From assembly GCA_026415395.1 (NCBI GenBank), contig JAOAHD010000017.1, positions 209,001 to 273,000 of the forward strand: a stretch of 64,000 nucleotides of DNA, read 5' to 3'. A model generated the notes under the pieces. That model saw only the letters and a program-made list of their open reading frames with translations, was not told the origin of the DNA and made no database searches. The stretch comes from Candidatus Binatia bacterium. GTDB lineage: Bacteria; Desulfobacterota; Binatia; HRBIN30. Position numbers and translations under genes: made by a program. Positions 61,888-64,000 of this stretch are shown here, in pieces; position 1 is the stretch's first letter; each line of letters starts with the position of its first letter.

Positions 61888-62031
61888 TCAGTCGCTCGAA
61901 GGAACTGGCTTCGCTTCCTTCACTTGCACTTCCGCCCCGCAACACTCAATCGTGCCAGGGCCCGGTTTGGTGCAGAGGATTTCCGTGCCGCACTGATTGC
62001 ACACGTAGCGTTTGCCCAACAACGTCGGCAT
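61888..62031 (-). CDS. Desulforedoxin-like mini-protein 1 (47 aa)
   Basis: 47 residues starting MPTLLGKRYVCNQCGTEI; Cys at 11, 14, 30 and 31 give the same CX2C-X15-CC as the mini-protein at 58574, plus an extra Cys20. GTIECCGAEVQV follows the family consensus. The tail (KEAKPVPSSD) is longer. AAGGAGG lies just upstream of the ATG. It is 43 bp after ygfZ and is coupled to the crotonase 61107-61880, whose ribosome site begins in its stop codon. The two mini-proteins align gaplessly through the CCG motif, so they are paralogues. Confidence 0.85.
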   Translation of the reverse strand: MPTLLGKRYVCNQCGTEILCTKPGPGTIECCGAEVQVKEAKPVPSSD

Positions 62032-62074
62032 AAAACAACCTCCTTGCCCAGTCGTCCGAAGTCACGCGACCAAA

Positions 62075-63175
62075 TCACAGCTTGACCGGCAGCTCAAGGA
62101 ATGGCATCGCGACGACCTCGACCTCGACTCGCCCCTGCGGCCAGCGACTGTCCAAAGTGGTCCCAGGGTCCCAGCATTCGCGGCGCACGTAGGCGAAGCC
62201 GATTCCGCGCTCAAGTGCAGGCGACCAACCGGCGCTCGTCACCGCACCGACCTCATGGCCGCCATGCCACACTTTCGCCCCACGCTCCGGCAACGCGCTC
62301 CCGCGGCAAACGAAACCGACGCGCTTGCGTTGCACTTGGCCACGCGCAGCAATCCTCTCTACCACCTCTTGCCCCAGGTAGCAGCCCTTGCCGTAAGCAA
62401 TCGCCGTCTCGAGATCGGCTTCGGCAATCAGGGACGACTCATCCATGTCGTCTCCGGCCAATGGGATCCCTGCCTCGAGCCGCAAAACGTCGAGTGCGAG
62501 CCGCCCCACAGGGCGCGCACCAGCGTGCACCAGTTGGGCCCAAAGCAACGGAAAGGCATTCGGGGGGCCAATAAACAGGTAGCCGCGCTCACCCGTATGC
62601 GTGACCGCGGCAACGCGCAGGCGATGTTTGTTCAGAACGACTTCCACATTCCCGTGCAAGGGCAAGGAGCGCGCGAGCTCCAACGGAAATCCGGGCAGGC
62701 TAGCGAGGACGGTGTCGACACTTCGGCCCTCCACTGCTAGCAAAGGGACCCACTCGGGCTCGCGGAACTCCACGTCGTCGGCAACGATGTAGTGTGCCAA
62801 ATGTTCGCGCAATCGGTCCGCGCGCCTCGTCGGCGCGTCGAGCCAGATCTCCTCTTCGAGCGCGTACACGCGCAGGTCGCTGACCACCCGCCCTTGCACG
62901 GTTACCGCCGCTGCATACGTGCCGCGGCCCGGCGCAAGCGACCGCACATCCGCCGTAATCATGCCTTGCAGGAAGGACACACGGTCTGCACCAGCGAGCA
63001 CCCAGAGCTTGCGGAAACTCGCCTCGAACACCCCAGCGTACTCGCGCACGGTTGCCCATTCGCGCTTCCAGTCGCCAAAATGCAAGGCACCCTCGCTTTC
63101 CCACAAATGCCCGAGCGCTGCGCCCGCAGCCTGCAAGGTCGTCAGCCAAGATTCAGTTTCCGCTAATACTGGCAT
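62075..63175 (-). CDS. ygfZ: Folate-binding YgfZ family protein (GcvT-like)
   Basis: 366 residues of the aminomethyltransferase-like fold. The YgfZ signature is KGCYLGQEVVERIAARG, with the conserved Cys. It lacks clear glycine-cleavage T-protein catalytic residues. YgfZ proteins help maintain Fe-S enzymes such as MiaB. The gene begins the minus-strand series; its start is beside island 3. The presence of iron-binding mini-proteins downstream suits an Fe-S-related role. Confidence 0.9.
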   Translation of the reverse strand: MPVLAETESWLTTLQAAGAALGHLWESEGALHFGDWKREWATVREYAGVFEASFRKLWVLAGADRVSFLQGMITADVRSLAPGRGTYAAAVTVQGRVVSDLRVYALEEEIWLDAPTRRADRLREHLAHYIVADDVEFREPEWVPLLAVEGRSVDTVLASLPGFPLELARSLPLHGNVEVVLNKHRLRVAAVTHTGERGYLFIGPPNAFPLLWAQLVHAGARPVGRLALDVLRLEAGIPLAGDDMDESSLIAEADLETAIAYGKGCYLGQEVVERIAARGQVQRKRVGFVCRGSALPERGAKVWHGGHEVGAVTSAGWSPALERGIGFAYVRRECWDPGTTLDSRWPQGRVEVEVVAMPFLELPVKL

Positions 63176-63325
63176 CGCTGCACTTAAAACTTCCGCTGTG
63201 CACCGAAAGCAAGTCCCCTCACCCGCGGCTCACGCCGCCCGCTCTCCCCCTGCCAGCGAGGGGGTCTGCTCGTCTTGCTGCGAATGCACGTGGGGGGCAG
63301 CATGTACAGCGCAGCAAGAGAATCT

Positions 63326-63358
63326 CCCTCTCGCCCGGTGGGGGAAAGGGAGAGAGGG
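63326..63358. repeat. CCCTCTC/GAGAGGG hairpin copy 3
   Basis: CCCTCTC at 63326 pairs with GAGAGGG at 63352. It is followed by TGAGGG as in other copies. Confidence 0.8.
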
Positions 63359-63407
63359 TGAGGGACCGCCGCCGCACCACTGGCATGCTGCCGCGCTGGG
63401 CCACCAC

Positions 63408-63427
63408 GGGCGACGCATGCGTCGCCC
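63408..63427. repeat. GCATGC palindrome copy 4
   Basis: A perfect 20-bp palindrome with the same half GGGCGACGCA as the others. Confidence 0.9.
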
Positions 63428-63482
63428 CTACGGCCTGCGTTTCGCTGGAACGATTTCGTCGCGGTGTGGTGGCGGGCAACGA

Positions 63483-63503
63483 GGGCAGCCACAAGGGCTG
63501 CCC
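63483..63503. repeat. GGGCAGCC/GGCTGCCC hairpin
   Basis: Eight-base stem with a five-base loop, followed by CCTACGAT as after the palindrome in island 1, so it appears to replace that palindrome in this copy of the composite element. Confidence 0.75.
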
Positions 63504-63586
63504 CTACGATGGTATTGCTGCCGCGTGCCAAGATGGCCACGCGCGGGACTGCGGTCACGACACCATCCCCAATCGACGTGTTCCCC

Positions 63587-63652
63587 ATTCGCTATTCGCC
63601 ATTCGCGGTTTCTCACCACTCGCCACTCGCTACTCGCCACTCGCTGCTCGCC
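63587..63652 (+). repeat. Heptamer array copy 3
   Basis: Three units near ATTCGCY, the core GTTTCTCACC, then five units near ACTCGCY, in strict seven-base steps. Confidence 0.85.
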
Positions 63653-63753
63653 GATCCATTTGCCACTCGCGGTATGGGAGTGACCAGCATTGCCGCCGCC
63701 TGACTCCTGAGATTTTCGCTCCGCGCCACCACGCCAAGCCTCTACGTCTGGTG

Positions 63754-63784
63754 TTGACAAAGAGGAGCGAACCTGTGGTATGCC
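63754..63784 (+). promoter_or_regulatory. Putative promoter for the 3' end gene
   Basis: TTGACA at 63754-63759 is an exact -35; GTGGTATG about 17 bases on is a weak -10. It lies about 65 bases before the downstream start codon. No other signal is clear. Confidence 0.45.
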
Positions 63785-63846
63785 GAGGGCATTCTTGGCC
63801 GTGGCCCTGAGCGGGAGAGGGAACACGCAAGACAGGGAGGTGCTTG

Positions 63847-64000
63847 ATGTCAAAGCAATCCGTGAATCGGAAGCGAAATCCGTTGAGCCTCCAAGGACAC
63901 GAAGTTTGGGCCATTGTGGTCCTTGGCCTCGTCGCTCTTCTGTTTCCGACGGCAGGCGTGCGCGCCGACTATTCCATCGGTGCGAGGGTGGCGCACAGCC
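63847..64000 (+). CDS. Secreted protein, N-terminal part only
   Basis: ATG at 63847 has GGGAGG six bases upstream. It begins MSKQSVNRKRNPLSLQG and has a hydrophobic segment (IVVLGLVALLFPTAG), then ADYSIG, which looks like a signal peptide with cleavage near GVRAD. The gene runs off the window, so no function can be assigned. Confidence 0.7.
   Translation, partial: MSKQSVNRKRNPLSLQGHEVWAIVVLGLVALLFPTAGVRADYSIGARVAHS

Larger units (their letters stand above)
63176..63846. other. Gene-free repeat island 3 (0.67 kb)
   Basis: No credible gene. In order: a CCCTCTC/GAGAGGG hairpin (63326-63358), a GCATGC palindrome (63408-63427), a GGGCAGCC/GGCTGCCC hairpin (63483-63503), a CGTGCCAAGATGGC linker (63524-63537), a heptamer array (63587-63652), and a promoter region (63754 onward). 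Confidence 0.75.

Noticed and set aside
63184-63588. Frames of 134 codons and similar in island 3
   Set aside because: They translate palindromes and heptamers; the same peptide scraps (GDACVA, RHSLLA) occur in each island, marking the repeat and not a gene.
46343-63652. Heptamer arrays as a CRISPR
   Set aside because: Units are seven bases with no unique spacers, and no cas genes are present.

Overview
This is a 64 kb chromosomal stretch of a GC-rich, Gram-negative-type bacterium. It encodes TolC- and MlaC-like proteins, many lipoproteins with lipoboxes, and ClpS/ClpA. Cysteine-bearing cohesin-like domains, a dockerin-like EF-hand pair, Pro/Thr linkers, luciferase-like (LLM) oxidoreductases and abundant acyl-CoA genes recall uncultured deltaproteobacterial or Binatota-like lineages. 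That placement is inference; no rRNA or other taxonomic marker was read. I saw no tRNA, rRNA, CRISPR array, prophage or transposase.

Layout. 0-9 kb: 3' part of a radical SAM gene, an LLM oxidoreductase, an L,D-transpeptidase with TPR and AMIN-like regions, a hybrid histidine kinase, an SDR and CstA. 9-17 kb: mostly minus-strand housekeeping genes (clpS-clpA, class V aminotransferase, SDR, glnS). 17-30 kb: crotonases, a dockerin-like/VCBS protein, an amidohydrolase divergent from a Crp/Fnr regulator with a CRP-type box over its own start codon, cell-wall and lipoprotein genes, a secernin-like peptidase, a GT2 and a parvulin-type PPIase. 30-36 kb: aguB-aguA (agmatine to putrescine), an XRE regulator coupled to a lipoprotein, an MpaB-type oxygenase and an inositol-phosphatase-like gene. 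36-46 kb: a large lipoprotein hydrolase, two cohesin-like genes (one broken by an in-frame TAG), a second LLM oxidoreductase, and an ABC ATPase/MlaC/ABC-2 permease operon divergent from tolC. 47-54.6 kb: TPR lipoprotein, tsaD-rsmA-mutM, then thiolase, DUF35-type protein, P450, SDR and usp. 55.3-63.2 kb: a compact minus-strand series ygfZ, desulforedoxin-like mini-gene 1, crotonase, acyl-CoA ligase, crotonase, desulforedoxin-like mini-gene 2, phytanoyl-CoA dioxygenase-like gene and sthA, followed by an Asp/Asn hydroxylase-like gene. A secreted-protein gene runs off the right end.

Three gene-free islands (46.0-47.0, 54.6-55.3 and 63.2-63.8 kb) carry the same repeats: a GCATGC-centred palindrome, a CCCTCTC/GAGAGGG hairpin and a composite array of heptamers around a ten-base core. 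With the twin desulforedoxin-like genes, these are the main unusual features.

Metabolic picture: an aerobic heterotroph activating and oxidising acyl or side-chain substrates, with iron-dependent oxygenases and NAD(P)H balancing by SthA, and with secreted or anchored proteins built from cohesin, dockerin, VCBS and Pro/Thr-linker modules.
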